Positions 28,225-38,627 are shown, counted from the stretch's first letter. The stretch is 64,000 nt of DNA from Abyssibacter profundi (GCF_003151135.1 NZ_QEQK01000009.1:93302-157301); one strand, 5' to 3'. Numbers and translations: made by a program. The notes: generated by a model from the sequence alone, not told the origin.

Positions 28225-29448
28225 GTGCGCTGGATTGCCCTCTTTGCCTTGCTGATCGCATTGGCCGCTGGCCTGGCCTGGTATGGCCTGCAGGCGCGTT
28301 GGTTCACCGACCCCGTCTGGCCGTATCTACATATCGCCAAGTCCGCTGCGCTGGTGGCTGTCGCCGCCCTGGTCACCGGCCTGCTCGGGCGACTGGCTGC
28401 CGGCATCGCCTGCGGACAGCTGGGCTGGCAACGGCGACTGCGTGAACGGGCGGGCGCCGAGCCGGACGAACCGCTACGTGAAGTGACCTGGGCCCATTGG
28501 GCGCTGGTTAGCATTATCTGGATCGCCATTCCCCTGGCCCTGCTCGACCAATGGGGACTGGGCGCGGTCAGCGAGCAGGCCATCGAGCGCTTGCTGAACT
28601 CCGGTATCCGCATCGGGGACATCCACCTCGTCCCCGGCCAGATGTTGCTGGGCGCTGTCGTGTTCTTTGCCCTGGTCACCCTGTTCCGCTGGCTCGCCCA
28701 TCGGCTCGAGACGACCTGGCTCGCCCGCACCCCGCTGGATGCCTCGCTGCGCGAATCGGTCGCCACCCTGTTTGGCTACGCTGCCTTCGTGATCGCTGTG
28801 CTTGTTGGCCTGGCGATCGGCGGCGTCGACCTGACCAAGTTCGCGATCATCGCTGGCGCGCTGGGCGTCGGCATCGGCTTTGGCCTGCAGAACATCGTCA
28901 ACAATTTCGTCTCGGGTCTGATTCTGCTCTTCGAGCGACCGATCCGCACAGGCGACTTTATCGAGGTCAACGGCACCGAAGGCTATGTCCGCAAGGTGCG
29001 GATTCGCGCAACCGAAATCGAAACGCTCAACCGGCAGCACGTCATCGTGCCCAACTCCGACCTGCTGTCGAACCACGTGACCAACTGGATGCTCCGGGAT
29101 ACCTATGGCCGGATTACGGTGGGTGTCGGCGTGGCCTATGGCAGCGACACCACGCTGGTGCAGCGCCTGCTGCTTCAGGCCGCCGAGGATCACCCCCTGG
29201 TGCTAGGCGGTGACCAGAACCTGGCACCCAAACCGCTGGTCTGGTTTTCGAACTTCGGCGACTCATCCCTGGACTTCGAACTCAAGTGCCATGTCCGCGA
29301 TGTCACCAAACGCTATCTCATCGCCAGTGAACTGCGCTTTGCCATCGACCAGGCATTCCGGGCGCACGGGGTCACCATTCCGTTTCCCCAGCGCGACCTG
29401 TGGTTCAAGAACCCACCGGGCGCGGAGCCCGCGTCCACACCGGACTAA
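28225..29448 (+). CDS. MscS-family mechanosensitive ion channel
   Basis: MscS channels release solutes during hypo-osmotic shock. The 407-residue product has several N-terminal TM helices, the pore-lining TM3-like segment IAGALGVGIGFGLQNIVNNFVSG near 215 and the beta/vestibule region with FERPIRTGDFIEVNGTEGYVRKVRIRATEIETLN. The GTG at 28225 has GGAGACG upstream. A gap of about 65 bp from the GT2 gene leaves it uncertain whether it belongs to the ars operon. Confidence 0.93.
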   Translation: MRWIALFALLIALAAGLAWYGLQARWFTDPVWPYLHIAKSAALVAVAALVTGLLGRLAAGIACGQLGWQRRLRERAGAEPDEPLREVTWAHWALVSIIWIAIPLALLDQWGLGAVSEQAIERLLNSGIRIGDIHLVPGQMLLGAVVFFALVTLFRWLAHRLETTWLARTPLDASLRESVATLFGYAAFVIAVLVGLAIGGVDLTKFAIIAGALGVGIGFGLQNIVNNFVSGLILLFERPIRTGDFIEVNGTEGYVRKVRIRATEIETLNRQHVIVPNSDLLSNHVTNWMLRDTYGRITVGVGVAYGSDTTLVQRLLLQAAEDHPLVLGGDQNLAPKPLVWFSNFGDSSLDFELKCHVRDVTKRYLIASELRFAIDQAFRAHGVTIPFPQRDLWFKNPPGAEPASTPD

Positions 29449-29482
29449 CGGCCTCCGCGCCACCGGCAGATCGGACCCGGCG

Positions 29483-32400
29483 CTATCCGACCCAGCGGCG
29501 GGCGTTGCGGAACATCCGCATCCACGGGCCATACTCGCCCCAGGCCGGGTCGCGCCAGGAATTGCTGAGACTGCGAATCACCCGCTCGGGGTGCGGCATC
29601 ATGATCAGGGCGCGGCCGTTGGCCGCGGTCACACCGGCAATCCCGGCAGGCGAACCGTTGGGGTTGGCGGGATAGGTTTCGGTCACCCCGCCCCGGTTGT
29701 CCACGTACTGCAACGCGATGCCGCCGCTGGCCGTCAGCTGCGCCTGGGCATCGGTCGATGCGAACAAGGCCCGTCCCTCGCCATGCGAAACCGCCACCGG
29801 CATGCGCGAACCCTGCATGCCTTCAAGGAATAGCGAATCGCTGGATTCGGGAATCTGCACCATCGCTACCCGCCCTTCGAACTGCTCCGAGGCGTTCCGG
29901 ACAAAATGCGGCCACTGTTCGGCCCCCGGGATGAGATCACGCAGCTCCGCCATCATCTGACAGCCGTTGCAAATGCCCAGCAGGAATCGATCATCGCGCT
30001 CCGCAAACTGGCGGAACCGCTCGGCCAAGGTGGCGTGGAAGCGGATCGACCCGGCCCAGCCACGACCTGCACCCAGCACGTCACCGTAGGAGAACCCACC
30101 CGGCGCCACCAATCCGGCAAAACCATCCAGATGCTGGCCGCGATCGAGTAGATCCGACATATGCACATCCACCGCTTCAAAGCCGGCGGCATGGAACGCA
30201 AAGGCCATCTCGCGGGCGCTGTTCACGCCCTGCTCGCGCAGCACAGCCACGCGAGGCCGCGACAGATTCAGGTAGGGCGCGGCGACATCGTCATCGACGT
30301 CGAAACTGAGCTTGGCATGCAAACCCGGGTCGGCATCATCCAGCAGCGCCGCGTACTCGCTGTCCGCGCCCGCCGGATTGTCGCGCAGACGCTGCATCTG
30401 CCAGCTGGTCTCGGCCCAGGCCTGTTGCAGCGTGCTCCGGGTGGCCTCGAACAGCGACTGCTCGCCGTCACGCAGACGGATCAGGCCGTCATCAGTGGCC
30501 CGGCCCAGCGCGGTCACCGTCGCACCCGCCTGGGTAAACGCCTGCTCAACCGAGGCGCGATCGTCTGCAGCCACCTCGATCACAGCGCCTAGTTCCTCAT
30601 TGAACAGCATCGGCACCGCCGGCTGGCCCGCCAGATCAATGTCCAGACCGCAACGGCTGGCGAAAGCCATCTCCAGCAGCGTGGCCAGCAGTCCACCATC
30701 CGAACGGTCGTGATAGGCCAGCAACCGCCCGGCCTGACGCTGCGCGATCAGCGTGTCGACAAAGGCCTTGAAGCCCGCGGGATCATCCAGATCTGGCGGT
30801 ACATCCCCGATCTGACCGTAGACCTGGGTCAGGGCGCTGGCCCCTAGCCGCATGCCGGCACCCGCCGGCGTGACGAGCAACAGCCCGGTGTCACGCCGCC
30901 CGGACAATACGGGCGTGAGCGTCTGACGCACATCCTCGACCGCAGAAAAAGCCGTGACGATCAGAGACATCGGCGCACTCATCTGACGCGCCTGGCCGTC
31001 TGACTGCCACCGCGTGCGCATGGACAGCGAATCCTTGCCCACGGGAATGGCCACACCCAGCGCCGGACAGAGCTCGGCGCCGACGGCGCGGACCGCATCG
31101 TACAAGCGCGCATCCTCGCCGGGCTCGCCGCAGGCAGCCATCCAGTTGGCGGACAGGCGAATCCGATCCAGCCTTGGCACATCGGCGGCCAGAAGATTGG
31201 TGATGGCCTCCCCCACCGCCATGCGCGCAGAGGCCGCGGCATTGAGCAGCGCGACGGGGGTGCGCTCGCCCATGGCCATGGCTTCGCCCACATGGCCGGT
31301 GTAGCCCCCGGCGGTCACGGCGCAGTCAGCCACCGGCGTCTGCCAGGGCCCCACCATCTGGTCACGCGCGACCAGCCCGGTGATGCAGCGATCGCCGATC
31401 GTGATCAGAAATTGCTTGGAGCCAACACCAGGCAAACGCAGCACGCGGTCGATGGCATCGGCCAATTCGACCTGTTCGCCACGCCAACCGTCGCCGGGCG
31501 AGGCCAGCCGGGTGACGTCCCGATGCATTTTGGGTGTCTTGCCCAGCAGAACCGGCATGGGCATATCCACCGCATGCCCACCCGCATGATCGAGCACTTC
31601 AAGCTGCGGACGGGCCTTGGCCTCGCCCACCACGGCAAACGGACAACGCTCGCGTTCGGCAATGGCCGCGAAACCCGCCAGAGACTCGCCGGCAATCGCC
31701 AACACATAGCGTTCCTGCGACTCGTTGCTCCAGATTTCCATCGGCGACAACGAGGGGTCGGCCGAATGGACATCGCTGAGCCGGATCAGACCACCGCGGC
31801 CGTCCTCATCGATGATTTCAGGCAGGGCATTGGAAATACCGCCGGCGCCCACGTCGTGAATGGAGAGAATCGGATTGGACTCGCCCTGGGCACAGCAGCG
31901 GTCGATGACTTCCTGCGCCCGACGCTGCATTTCCGGATTGGCCCGTTGCACGGACGCGAAGTCCAGCGACTCCTGCCCCTCGCCGGCGCCGACGGAGCTG
32001 GCCGCGCCGCCGCCGAGGCCGATGAGCATGGCCGGGCCGCCCAGCACGATCAGTTTGGCGTCCACTGGAACCGGCAGCTTCTCCACATGCCCGTCCCGCA
32101 CACTGCCCAGGCCACCGGCAATCATGATCGGCTTGTGGTAGCCACGCAGCTCGCCATTGACGGTTTGCTCAAAGCTGCGGAAATACCCCGTCAGGTTCGG
32201 GCGGCCGAACTCGTTGTTGTAGCTGGCCGCCCCGATGGGCCCTTCCAGCATGATCTGCAGCGCGCTGGCCATATGGCCGGGCTTGCCAACATCGACCTCC
32301 CAAGGCCGCGGCAGGCCCGGCAGCTTGAGATTCGAGACCGAAAACCCGCAAAGCCCGGCCTTGGTATAGCCCCCACGACCCGTGGCTGCCTCGTCACGAA

Positions 32401-33313
32401 TCTCGCCACCGGCACCGGTGGCGGCACCCGGGTCTGGCGAAATCGCCGTCGGGTGGTTATGCGTCTCGACCTTGATCGAGATATGCGACGGCTCCTCGGA
32501 CAGCACGTAAGCCGGATCGCCCCCCACGCGGAACTGGCCGCTCGGGACAGCCTCCAGCACCGCCGCGTTGTCCTTGTAGGCGGAGAGAATGCCCCCCGGT
32601 GAAGCGGCATAGCTGGCACGAATCATGTCGAATAGCGACTGATCCTGCGGCTCGCCGTCAATGGTGAAACGGGCGTTGAAGATTTTGTGGCGGCAGTGCT
32701 CGGAGTTGATCTGCGCGAACATCATCAGTTCGGCGTCGGTTGGCGGGCGGCCGGCCTCGCGGTAGAAATCGGCCAGATACGCCAACTCGTCCTCGGACAA
32801 GGCCAGTCCCAGTTCCGCGTCGGCGGCTCGCAGCGAGGCCAGCGCATCATCGCCCAGCGGGATATGACGCAGCGGCCGACGCGCCGGTGTCGCGAAGACG
32901 TCGTCCAGATTATCCAGCACCGAACGGGTCTGTTCGGTCATGCGATCGTGCAGCCGCGGCAAGGCCGCCGCATCGGGCGCGGCGGTCAACATCAGCAGGC
33001 GTCCCCGCTCCAGACGCCGCACATCCAGCCCACAGACCCGGGCAATGTCCGTGGCCTTGCTTGACCAGGGCGACAGCGTGCCGGCGCGAGGCAGGACGTA
33101 ACAGGGCTCGTCGCCCTCGGGCGCCTGAGTCGTCACCCCGGGGAGCAGTTGTTCGAGCACGGACCAGTCCACAGCCTCGCCGGCATCGACCAGATAAACC
33201 CAGGCCGAGTCCTGGACGCGGGCGGCGCTGCCCGCCTCTTCCAGTGCCGCGTTCAGGCGCTCCAGACGGAAGTCGGACAAGGCCGCCTGGCCGAGCAGCA
33301 TGCGAGTGGTCAT
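29483..33313 (-). CDS. purL: Phosphoribosylformylglycinamidine synthase (large, single-chain)
   Basis: PurL makes FGAM from FGAR, ATP and glutamine in purine synthesis. The 1276-residue single-chain form holds an N-terminal PurS-like domain, the two-part FGAM synthetase core ([60 protein letters not shown]) and a C-terminal glutamine amidotransferase with the catalytic cysteine in [14 protein letters not shown] at 33313 ([20 protein letters not shown]) fits the family; the open frame to 33556 does not. It faces mscS with a 34-bp gap between gene ends. Confidence 0.97.
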   Translation of the reverse strand: MTTRMLLGQAALSDFRLERLNAALEEAGSAARVQDSAWVYLVDAGEAVDWSVLEQLLPGVTTQAPEGDEPCYVLPRAGTLSPWSSKATDIARVCGLDVRRLERGRLLMLTAAPDAAALPRLHDRMTEQTRSVLDNLDDVFATPARRPLRHIPLGDDALASLRAADAELGLALSEDELAYLADFYREAGRPPTDAELMMFAQINSEHCRHKIFNARFTIDGEPQDQSLFDMIRASYAASPGGILSAYKDNAAVLEAVPSGQFRVGGDPAYVLSEEPSHISIKVETHNHPTAISPDPGAATGAGGEIRDEAATGRGGYTKAGLCGFSVSNLKLPGLPRPWEVDVGKPGHMASALQIMLEGPIGAASYNNEFGRPNLTGYFRSFEQTVNGELRGYHKPIMIAGGLGSVRDGHVEKLPVPVDAKLIVLGGPAMLIGLGGGAASSVGAGEGQESLDFASVQRANPEMQRRAQEVIDRCCAQGESNPILSIHDVGAGGISNALPEIIDEDGRGGLIRLSDVHSADPSLSPMEIWSNESQERYVLAIAGESLAGFAAIAERERCPFAVVGEAKARPQLEVLDHAGGHAVDMPMPVLLGKTPKMHRDVTRLASPGDGWRGEQVELADAIDRVLRLPGVGSKQFLITIGDRCITGLVARDQMVGPWQTPVADCAVTAGGYTGHVGEAMAMGERTPVALLNAAASARMAVGEAITNLLAADVPRLDRIRLSANWMAACGEPGEDARLYDAVRAVGAELCPALGVAIPVGKDSLSMRTRWQSDGQARQMSAPMSLIVTAFSAVEDVRQTLTPVLSGRRDTGLLLVTPAGAGMRLGASALTQVYGQIGDVPPDLDDPAGFKAFVDTLIAQRQAGRLLAYHDRSDGGLLATLLEMAFASRCGLDIDLAGQPAVPMLFNEELGAVIEVAADDRASVEQAFTQAGATVTALGRATDDGLIRLRDGEQSLFEATRSTLQQAWAETSWQMQRLRDNPAGADSEYAALLDDADPGLHAKLSFDVDDDVAAPYLNLSRPRVAVLREQGVNSAREMAFAFHAAGFEAVDVHMSDLLDRGQHLDGFAGLVAPGGFSYGDVLGAGRGWAGSIRFHATLAERFRQFAERDDRFLLGICNGCQMMAELRDLIPGAEQWPHFVRNASEQFEGRVAMVQIPESSDSLFLEGMQGSRMPVAVSHGEGRALFASTDAQAQLTASGGIALQYVDNRGGVTETYPANPNGSPAGIAGVTAANGRALIMMPHPERVIRSLSNSWRDPAWGEYGPWMRMFRNARRWVG

Positions 33314-33357
33314 CAGTGCGTTCCTGTAGCTAACGTCGTCAATCGAAAGACCATGCG

Positions 33358-34125
33358 TCAGCGCATGGCCAGTTGTCGCCAATCCAGGCCATCCGCCTGG
33401 TCGGCTAGCTGGACCCAGTCCGGGTCCACCGCCAGCGCGGTCGCAGCGGCTTGCTGCGCCAATGCCGGCGAGTTGTTCTGTTCGGAAAGATGCGCCAGTA
33501 CCAGGTGCTGGAGGCGCTCGGCACCGATGTCCGCCAGTAGCGCGGCCGACTGGCAATTGCTCAGATGCCCCAAACGTCCACCCACCCGGGTTTTGAGGCT
33601 GGGCGGATACGGCCCTCGCGCCAGCATGTCGACATCGTGATTGAACTCAATGGCCAGAGCGTCGCAGGGCGCCAGCATGTCGCGGATATGCGGGGTGATA
33701 CAGCCGGCATCCGACAGCACACCCAAACGCCATTGGCCGTCGTGAAACACGAACTGGCAGGGCTGGCGGGCATCGTGCGGCACGGGATACGGCAGCACCT
33801 CCAGCGCATCGATGGTCAAAGGGCTGTGACCGTCAATCACCCGCACATCGACAGCCGGGTGCATCTTGCCGGCTGCCCGCGTGCCCAGCGTCATGTAAAC
33901 GGCCAGCCCGTGGCGTCTGGCCAGGGCGCTCACACCACCGATGTGGTCGCCGTGCTCATGCGTGACCAGCACCGCTGCCAGATCCGCTGCCTCCAGCCCC
34001 AGTCGCTGCAGCCTGCGCTCGGCCTCGCTGGCCGGAAAGCCGCAATCCAGCAGGACATGCGTGGCCCCGGCACTGATCACGGCCGCATTGCCGCGACTGC
34101 CACTGCCGAGGTAGGCAAACCGCAT
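33358..34125 (-). CDS. MBL-fold metal-dependent hydrolase (WalJ/YycJ-like)
   Basis: This 255-residue metallo-beta-lactamase-fold protein has the start [17 protein letters not shown] and the metal motif T-H56-E-H58-G-D60-H61-IGG. This family includes WalJ/YycJ, tied to cell wall and DNA-repair phenotypes in Gram-positives, and many unassigned hydrolases; the substrate is not known here. Its ATG touches the end of the DUF1820 gene, and it ends about 45 bp before purL. Active-site residues appear intact. Confidence 0.88.
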   Translation of the reverse strand: MRFAYLGSGSRGNAAVISAGATHVLLDCGFPASEAERRLQRLGLEAADLAAVLVTHEHGDHIGGVSALARRHGLAVYMTLGTRAAGKMHPAVDVRVIDGHSPLTIDALEVLPYPVPHDARQPCQFVFHDGQWRLGVLSDAGCITPHIRDMLAPCDALAIEFNHDVDMLARGPYPPSLKTRVGGRLGHLSNCQSAALLADIGAERLQHLVLAHLSEQNNSPALAQQAAATALAVDPDWVQLADQADGLDWRQLAMR

Positions 34126-34457
34126 CAGCTGGGGTCTGACTTGCCCTGGGTATACAGGGGAAACGGCGTCACGTTGGAAGAATCCCCCACCGGGGTCATC
34201 TTGGCGCTACCACGCTTGTCGACCTCGTCGATGCGCACGACGGCATGCATGGGGATAAAGGAGCGCTTGACGTTATCGAATTCCGCCGCGAGCTTCTCCT
34301 CGGACGGATCGATCACCACCGAACTGCGCTCACCAAAGACCAGCTCCTCGATTTCGATGAAGCCGTATAGGTCACTGGATGCCACGCTGCGGGCATAGAC
34401 TTCGTAGAGTTGGCCTTTATTGATAAAGGCGACTCGATAAAGGCGTTGTTGTTTCAC
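34125..34457 (-). CDS. DUF1820 family protein
   Basis: The 110-residue protein begins MKQQRLYRVAFINKGQLYEVYARSV and contains FGFIEIEELVFGE-like YGFIEIEELVFGE plus a hydrophilic C-terminus, matching the DUF1820 family conserved in Gammaproteobacteria. Function is unknown; the family is usually adjacent to RNA or MBL-type genes. It is the first gene of a run leading to the MBL-fold gene, sharing its last base with that start. Confidence 0.88.
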   Translation of the reverse strand: MKQQRLYRVAFINKGQLYEVYARSVASSDLYGFIEIEELVFGERSSVVIDPSEEKLAAEFDNVKRSFIPMHAVVRIDEVDKRGSAKMTPVGDSSNVTPFPLYTQGKSDPS

Positions 34458-34860
34458 GAGCTTGCAGGCTGGATGGGCAGCGCGAATGCCCAGGAAACGC
34501 GACTGGCAGACCGCGGGGCTGCCGAGCCGCGGATTATAGCAACCCCCCGCACCGCCTTGGTCACCGGCCGCCCGGCGGGACCGCCCGGAAAACGGCCTCG
34601 CGGCTGCACAGCACGCCGAGTCTCCCCGACCACGCCGACGCCCCTGTGATCAACCGTCCGCACCGTGGGCGGATGCCGCCCACGCATTGTTCAAAACAGG
34701 CACACCCCGACCCATCCGCGCCCGGGCTGTCAGAACATCGAGTGCAGGGTCTGCGGAACACCATCGCTGGATACGAGTCACAGAGGTACGGAGGGAGGGC
34801 GCAACCAACGGGCCGCTGGAACGCGGCGTGTTGTGACCATCGAAACCTGGAGGACATTGG
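34458..34860. other. Divergent intergenic region with a perfect hairpin
   Basis: This 403-bp gap separates the DUF1820 gene (minus) from the SDR gene (plus). I see no gene in it. It contains a perfect 8-bp stem GTGGGCGG (34665-34672) and CCGCCCAC (34676-34683) around a 3-nt loop. Promoters for both genes should be here, but I could not pick clear hexamers. The SDR ribosome-binding site CTGGAGG lies just before its ATG. Confidence 0.6.
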
Positions 34861-35727
34861 ATGACCGACCAGATTCACCCCCCATTTCCCGACCAGAACA
34901 TGCGGCCACCCGGTCGGGAATCCAACATGAACCCGCAACCCCGCTTTACCGGGGCCGCGTATCGCCCCGCCGACAAGCTCAAGAACCGCACCGCCCTGAT
35001 TACCGGCGGCGATTCCGGCATCGGGCGCTCGGTGGCGACCCTGTTCGCCCGCGAGGGTGCCGACGTCGCCATCGTCTACCTGCCGGAGGAACAGGCGGAC
35101 GCAGAGACCACGGCCCGCCACATCCAGGATGCCGGGCGCCAGGCCCTGCTCATCCCTGGCGATGTGGCGGACCCCGCGTTCTGCGAGCAAGCGGTCGCAC
35201 GCACCGTGGACACCCTGGGTGGAGTCGATGTGCTGGTGAACAACGCGGCCTATCAGCGCCACCGCGACAGCCTCGATGGGGTCAGCATCGAGCAGTGGGA
35301 CACCACGTTCCGGACCAACGTATTCGGCTATTTCTACATGGCCAAATTCGCCGTGCCCCACATGCCGCCAGGCAGCGCGATCATCAACACCGGCTCGGTG
35401 ACCGGCTTGGAGGGCAAGTCCCGTCTGCTGGATTACTCTGCCACCAAGGGAGCGATCCACGCCCTGACCAAATCGCTGGCCCAGTCGCTGGTCGATCAGC
35501 AGATTCGCGTGAACTGCGTGGCGCCCGGCCCCGTGTGGACACCGCTGAACCCGGCGGAGCGCGATGACGAGGACATCCGGGACTTCGGCGAGGCCACGCC
35601 CATGGGCCGCCCCGGCCAGCCCGAAGAAATGGCCCCGGCCTATGTGTTCTTCGCGAGCCATGCCGACTCCAGCTACATCACCGGACACGTCCTGCCCGTG
35701 CTCGGTGGGGAGACCACGGCGGGATGA
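34861..35727 (+). CDS. SDR-family oxidoreductase (YghA-like)
   Basis: This 288-residue short-chain dehydrogenase has an NAD(P)-binding TGGDSGIG motif near residue 42, the VLVNNAAYQ structural motif and the active-site S-x(n)-YxxxK (GSVTGLEGKSRLLDYSATKGA). The N-terminal extension with the PFPDQNMRPPGRES region is typical of the YghA/YhdF-like subgroup of general stress SDRs. CTGGAGG precedes the ATG. It opens a cassette with a GNAT gene, overlapping it by 4 bp. Confidence 0.92.
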   Translation: MTDQIHPPFPDQNMRPPGRESNMNPQPRFTGAAYRPADKLKNRTALITGGDSGIGRSVATLFAREGADVAIVYLPEEQADAETTARHIQDAGRQALLIPGDVADPAFCEQAVARTVDTLGGVDVLVNNAAYQRHRDSLDGVSIEQWDTTFRTNVFGYFYMAKFAVPHMPPGSAIINTGSVTGLEGKSRLLDYSATKGAIHALTKSLAQSLVDQQIRVNCVAPGPVWTPLNPAERDDEDIRDFGEATPMGRPGQPEEMAPAYVFFASHADSSYITGHVLPVLGGETTAG

Positions 35728-36047
35728 GCGACCGCCATCCGCAGACGCCGCCGGCAGTGCTCAAGGAGCAATCCACGCGGGGTGGTCGTTACTACATCCC
35801 GCTGGACGGCACCCGGGCCACGGCCGAACTGACCTGGCGCCGCAATCCCGACGGCAGCATCACGGCCGACCACACCTACGTGCCTGACGAATGGCGTGGC
35901 CAAGGGCTGGCGCACCGGCTGGTCGACGCATTAATGCAGGACGCCCAGACCCTTGGATGGCAGGTCATTCCGGTCTGCTCGTACGTGCGGGCTGCATCGC
36001 GCCGCAACCCGGACTGGCAGGCCCTGACGGCCAACCGCCCGGTCTAG
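35724..36047 (+). CDS. GNAT N-acetyltransferase-like protein (YjdJ/NATD1-like)
   Basis: This small 107-residue protein has the YjdJ-type GNAT core with the acetyl-CoA loop VPDEWRGQGLAHRLVDALMQDAQ and a C-terminal VIPVCSYVRAASRRNPDW, as in the DUF-like Gcn5-related family. Substrate unknown. The ATG overlaps the SDR stop by 4 bp, so the two are coupled. Confidence 0.85.
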   Translation: MSDRHPQTPPAVLKEQSTRGGRYYIPLDGTRATAELTWRRNPDGSITADHTYVPDEWRGQGLAHRLVDALMQDAQTLGWQVIPVCSYVRAASRRNPDWQALTANRPV

Positions 36048-36123
36048 CCGTGCAACCCGACCGGCCCGTTGACGCCAAACGGCGCAGCGGGCCCTCTCAT
36101 TCAAACCCACAGGAGTGTGTCTT

Positions 36124-36738
36124 ATGTCCATACATCAACCCATTCCCGTTGACAGCATCAAGGAAGACGAAACCAAGGCCCACCAGCGCCCGCATGACGA
36201 CGTGCTGGGCCGGGTGCTCGAGGACCATGCCGAAATCAAACGCCGCTTCAACGCCATTTCTCGGGCGGGTTCGGTCGCTGATAAGCGCGAGGCCTTGCAC
36301 GCGCTGATTCACAAGCTGGTCGTGCATGAAACCGCCGAGCAGGAAATTCTGCATCCCCTGACCCGCTCCGCGAGCAATGGTGCGGATGTGGCGGAACGCC
36401 GCATTGAGGAAGAGTCACAGGCCGAGGAGCTGCTTGCGCGCCTGGAACGTCTGGATGTGGATGATCCGGAGTTCGACTCTTTGATCACCCGGCTGCGCGA
36501 CGACGTCATCCAGCACGCCGAAGCCGAGGAACACACGGAGTTCCCGAAAATCGAGCAGTCCGTATCGCCGGACAAACTGGAGTCGCTGGCGTCGATCTAC
36601 CGAGCTGCCGAAGCCACGGCACCGACGCGTCCGCATCCGAACGGGCCCACGTCTGCCGCTGGCAACCTTGCGCTTGGCCCCCTAGTCGCCATCGCCGATC
36701 GTGCGCGCGACGCCATCCGTCAGGCCCGCAAGCAGTAA
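36124..36738 (+). CDS. Hemerythrin HHE-domain protein
   Basis: This 204-residue protein carries a hemerythrin-like HHE fold with metal-binding histidines and acidics in VLEDHAEIKRRFNAI, LIHKLVVHETAEQEILHPL and VIQHAEAEEHTEFPKIE. Such proteins can bind diiron and sense or buffer oxygen, nitric oxide or iron. ATG at 36124 is chosen because AGGAG lies 8 nt upstream; an in-frame ATG at 36115 is earlier. A C-terminal extension of about 60 residues is basic and unstructured. Confidence 0.88.
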   Translation: MSIHQPIPVDSIKEDETKAHQRPHDDVLGRVLEDHAEIKRRFNAISRAGSVADKREALHALIHKLVVHETAEQEILHPLTRSASNGADVAERRIEEESQAEELLARLERLDVDDPEFDSLITRLRDDVIQHAEAEEHTEFPKIEQSVSPDKLESLASIYRAAEATAPTRPHPNGPTSAAGNLALGPLVAIADRARDAIRQARKQ

Positions 36739-36750
36739 TCCATCACCACA

Positions 36751-36774
36751 GGTCCCGACGACAGCGTCGGGGCC
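36751..36774 (+). terminator. Hairpin between the hemerythrin gene and the next gene
   Basis: GGTCCCGACG (36751-36760) and CGTCGGGGCC (36765-36774) form a 10-bp stem with one G-U pair and a 4-nt loop, just after the hemerythrin stop. No U-run follows. It could be a partial terminator or an mRNA-stability stem. Confidence 0.45.
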
Positions 36775-36797
36775 TCAGGTCTGCAAGGAGCAGCGTT

Positions 36798-37253
36798 ATG
36801 AGCAAACTCAGCGAACAATCCACCGGCAATCAACGCAGCGAAGCCGGCATGTTCTATCCCACCGGCTATCTGGTTGTGGGCTTCGACCACGAAGGCGACG
36901 CGACGGCTGCGCACGACTACCTGAGCAATGCAGGGTTTCAGGCCGATGACCTCACCATTGTTCCGGCCGAGCAAATGCGCGAAGCCGCCGAAGAGAATCT
37001 GCGCAAGCCCGGCCTGTTCGCGTCCATTGGCGCGAGCCTGCCCGTTCGAGAAAAGCAACTCGAACTGGCACGCCGCGGCTGCGAGTTCATTCTGGTGAAC
37101 GCACCCTCCGATGCAGCCGAAGCACGTGCCCGGCAGGCACTCGCTCACCTGCCGGTGCGCTATGCGGTCAAGTATCGGCACCTGGTCATCGAAGACATGC
37201 GCAGCCAGATCGTTTCCACGCAACCGCACAGCGATGCGGCCCGCGGTGCCTGA
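36798..37253 (+). CDS. Uncharacterised small protein, possibly YflT-like
   Basis: The 151-residue product has a conserved-looking core PTGYLVVGFDHEGDATAAHDYLSNAGFQADDLTIVP that resembles the general-stress YflT fold, though I cannot confirm this. The rest is polar with no TM segment. AAGGAG lies upstream of the ATG. It follows the hemerythrin gene and precedes a small basic protein, consistent with a stress cassette. Function unknown. Confidence 0.65.
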   Translation: MSKLSEQSTGNQRSEAGMFYPTGYLVVGFDHEGDATAAHDYLSNAGFQADDLTIVPAEQMREAAEENLRKPGLFASIGASLPVREKQLELARRGCEFILVNAPSDAAEARARQALAHLPVRYAVKYRHLVIEDMRSQIVSTQPHSDAARGA

Positions 37254-37273
37254 CCCGCATCAGGAGAGACACG

Positions 37274-37582
37274 ATGCCCCAAGCATGGACACCAAAAGAC
37301 GAACGCCAGTACGAACACGTCAAACAAAGCGAGTTGGAGCGCGGCCGCAGGGTGGATGAGGCGAAGTCCATCGCCGCCCGCACCGTGAACAACCAGCGCC
37401 GGGAGGACGGCCGCACGCCCAATACCACCACCCAGGGCACGGGCAACCCCAACACGCGGCTGGAGTCTCGCACCGTCGAGCAGCTTCGCAACCGCGCTGC
37501 CGAACTCCAGATCACGGGCCGCAGTCGGATGAACAAGCAAGATTTGGTGGACGCCATTCGCCATCACCCGTCCCAACGCTGA
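37274..37582 (+). CDS. Small basic protein with Rho-N/SAP-like C-terminus
   Basis: The 102-residue product starts MPQAWTPKDERQYEHVKQSE and contains RGRRVDEAKSIAARTVNNQRR and GRTPNTTTQGTGNPNTRLESRT, followed by a helix-extended-loop-helix motif (VEQLRNRAAELQITGRSRMNKQDLVDAIR) like the Rho termination factor N-terminal domain, which binds nucleic acid. Similar proteins are annotated plasmid stabilisation proteins, but there is no toxin or antitoxin signature here. It sits 20 bp after the preceding gene. Confidence 0.72.
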   Translation: MPQAWTPKDERQYEHVKQSELERGRRVDEAKSIAARTVNNQRREDGRTPNTTTQGTGNPNTRLESRTVEQLRNRAAELQITGRSRMNKQDLVDAIRHHPSQR

Positions 37583-37718
37583 CCGCAGGCCAGCTTCGAT
37601 CGCAGCCGTCGTCATGACGCCAGCCGTCAGCGCCTGCCCAGCTTTAGTTTTGTGCCTGGACGTCGTTAAGGACTCATCGCACCTCCATCGTCCGCAGAGA
37701 ACAGGCAAGGCGAACCCG

Positions 37719-38627
37719 ATGAAGCTTTTGGTAATCGACGACTGTCCCACCGATCAGGCCCTGATCCGTAGCATGTTGAGTTCAGCCTGTCCGGAGAGCG
37801 ACATCAGTGTCGCCGAGGACGCCGTTGACCTCACCAGCGAGCAGTTCACCGCGGGCTACGACTGTGTATTGCTCGACTACCGGCTACCCAGCACGACCGG
37901 CCTGGACCTGTTGGCTCAGGCGCGCGCAACCGCCGTGCAAACCCCGCCGGTGATCATGCTCAGCGGCGAGAGCGACCTGCGACTGGCCGTGGAAGCCATG
38001 AAACTGGGAAGCAGCGACTTTCTTCCCAAACAGGATCTAAATTCGGCGCTGCTGGCCGAAGCGATCAGCAATGCGGTTCGTCGGGCTCGAGCAGCCGCGA
38101 GACCCGCGCATCGACATGACCCTGTATCCATCCCCGAACCCTCTTTGCACTTGCATGACCAAGCGCTTCGAATGGCGGTCCGTCAGCACATTGCGGGCCA
38201 GCCGCAATCATCCGGCGGATGCGGACTATTGGTCATGGACACCACCTTTACGCCGGCCTATGGCGCACCCTTGAATGATGGTGAATCCACCGCCCTGCTG
38301 CGCCAGGCCGAGCAACGGCTCACCGCCGCTCTGCGGGCCGGGGACATGGTCCACCGAATCGGCCCAGGCCGGGTGGCCATTTTGTTGGCAGGCTGCGCCA
38401 CCGAACCGGCCATCATCGCAGCGCGTGACCGGATTCGCCGGCGGTTGATGGGGCCATATCCGCTCACCCCGACTCGCCAGGCCAGCGCCCGAGCCGACAT
38501 CGGCATGGCCGTGTATCCCGCCAATGGCACCAACGAAGCCGAGCTCATCCGGCATGCACTGGACTCGCTGAGCGAGCAGCGCTGTATCTGCGTCACGCCT
38601 GTCGCCAAGCCGTCTCTCTCGCATTAG
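37719..38627 (+). CDS. Response regulator with a degenerate GGDEF-like domain
   Basis: The receiver domain (residues 1-125) has the acidic pair D7-D8, phosphorylation site D53 in LLDYRLP and K104 in FLPKQD. Residues ~165-300 look like a GGDEF domain: LRAGDMVHRIGPGRVAILLAG aligns with the active-site loop, but GGDEF reads GPGRV, so it cannot form cyclic-di-GMP in the usual way. RADIGMAVYPANGTNEAELIRHALDS matches the C-terminal GGDEF pattern. ATG at 37719 (MKLLVIDD) is chosen over open frame to 37614. No partner histidine kinase is nearby. Confidence 0.85.
   Translation: MKLLVIDDCPTDQALIRSMLSSACPESDISVAEDAVDLTSEQFTAGYDCVLLDYRLPSTTGLDLLAQARATAVQTPPVIMLSGESDLRLAVEAMKLGSSDFLPKQDLNSALLAEAISNAVRRARAAARPAHRHDPVSIPEPSLHLHDQALRMAVRQHIAGQPQSSGGCGLLVMDTTFTPAYGAPLNDGESTALLRQAEQRLTAALRAGDMVHRIGPGRVAILLAGCATEPAIIAARDRIRRRLMGPYPLTPTRQASARADIGMAVYPANGTNEAELIRHALDSLSEQRCICVTPVAKPSLSH

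Noticed and set aside
29449-29482. Hairpin terminator between mscS and purL
   Set aside because: Only weak partial repeats are visible in the 34-bp gap; not enough to call a terminator.
31292-32602. A 436-codon plus-strand open frame opposite purL
   Set aside because: Shadow of PurL caused by GC-rich third positions; its sequence is histidine- and glycine-rich with no domain.
33314-33556. N-terminal extension of the PurL frame
   Set aside because: The extra 81 residues match no PurL; the family start is [15 protein letters not shown] at 33313.
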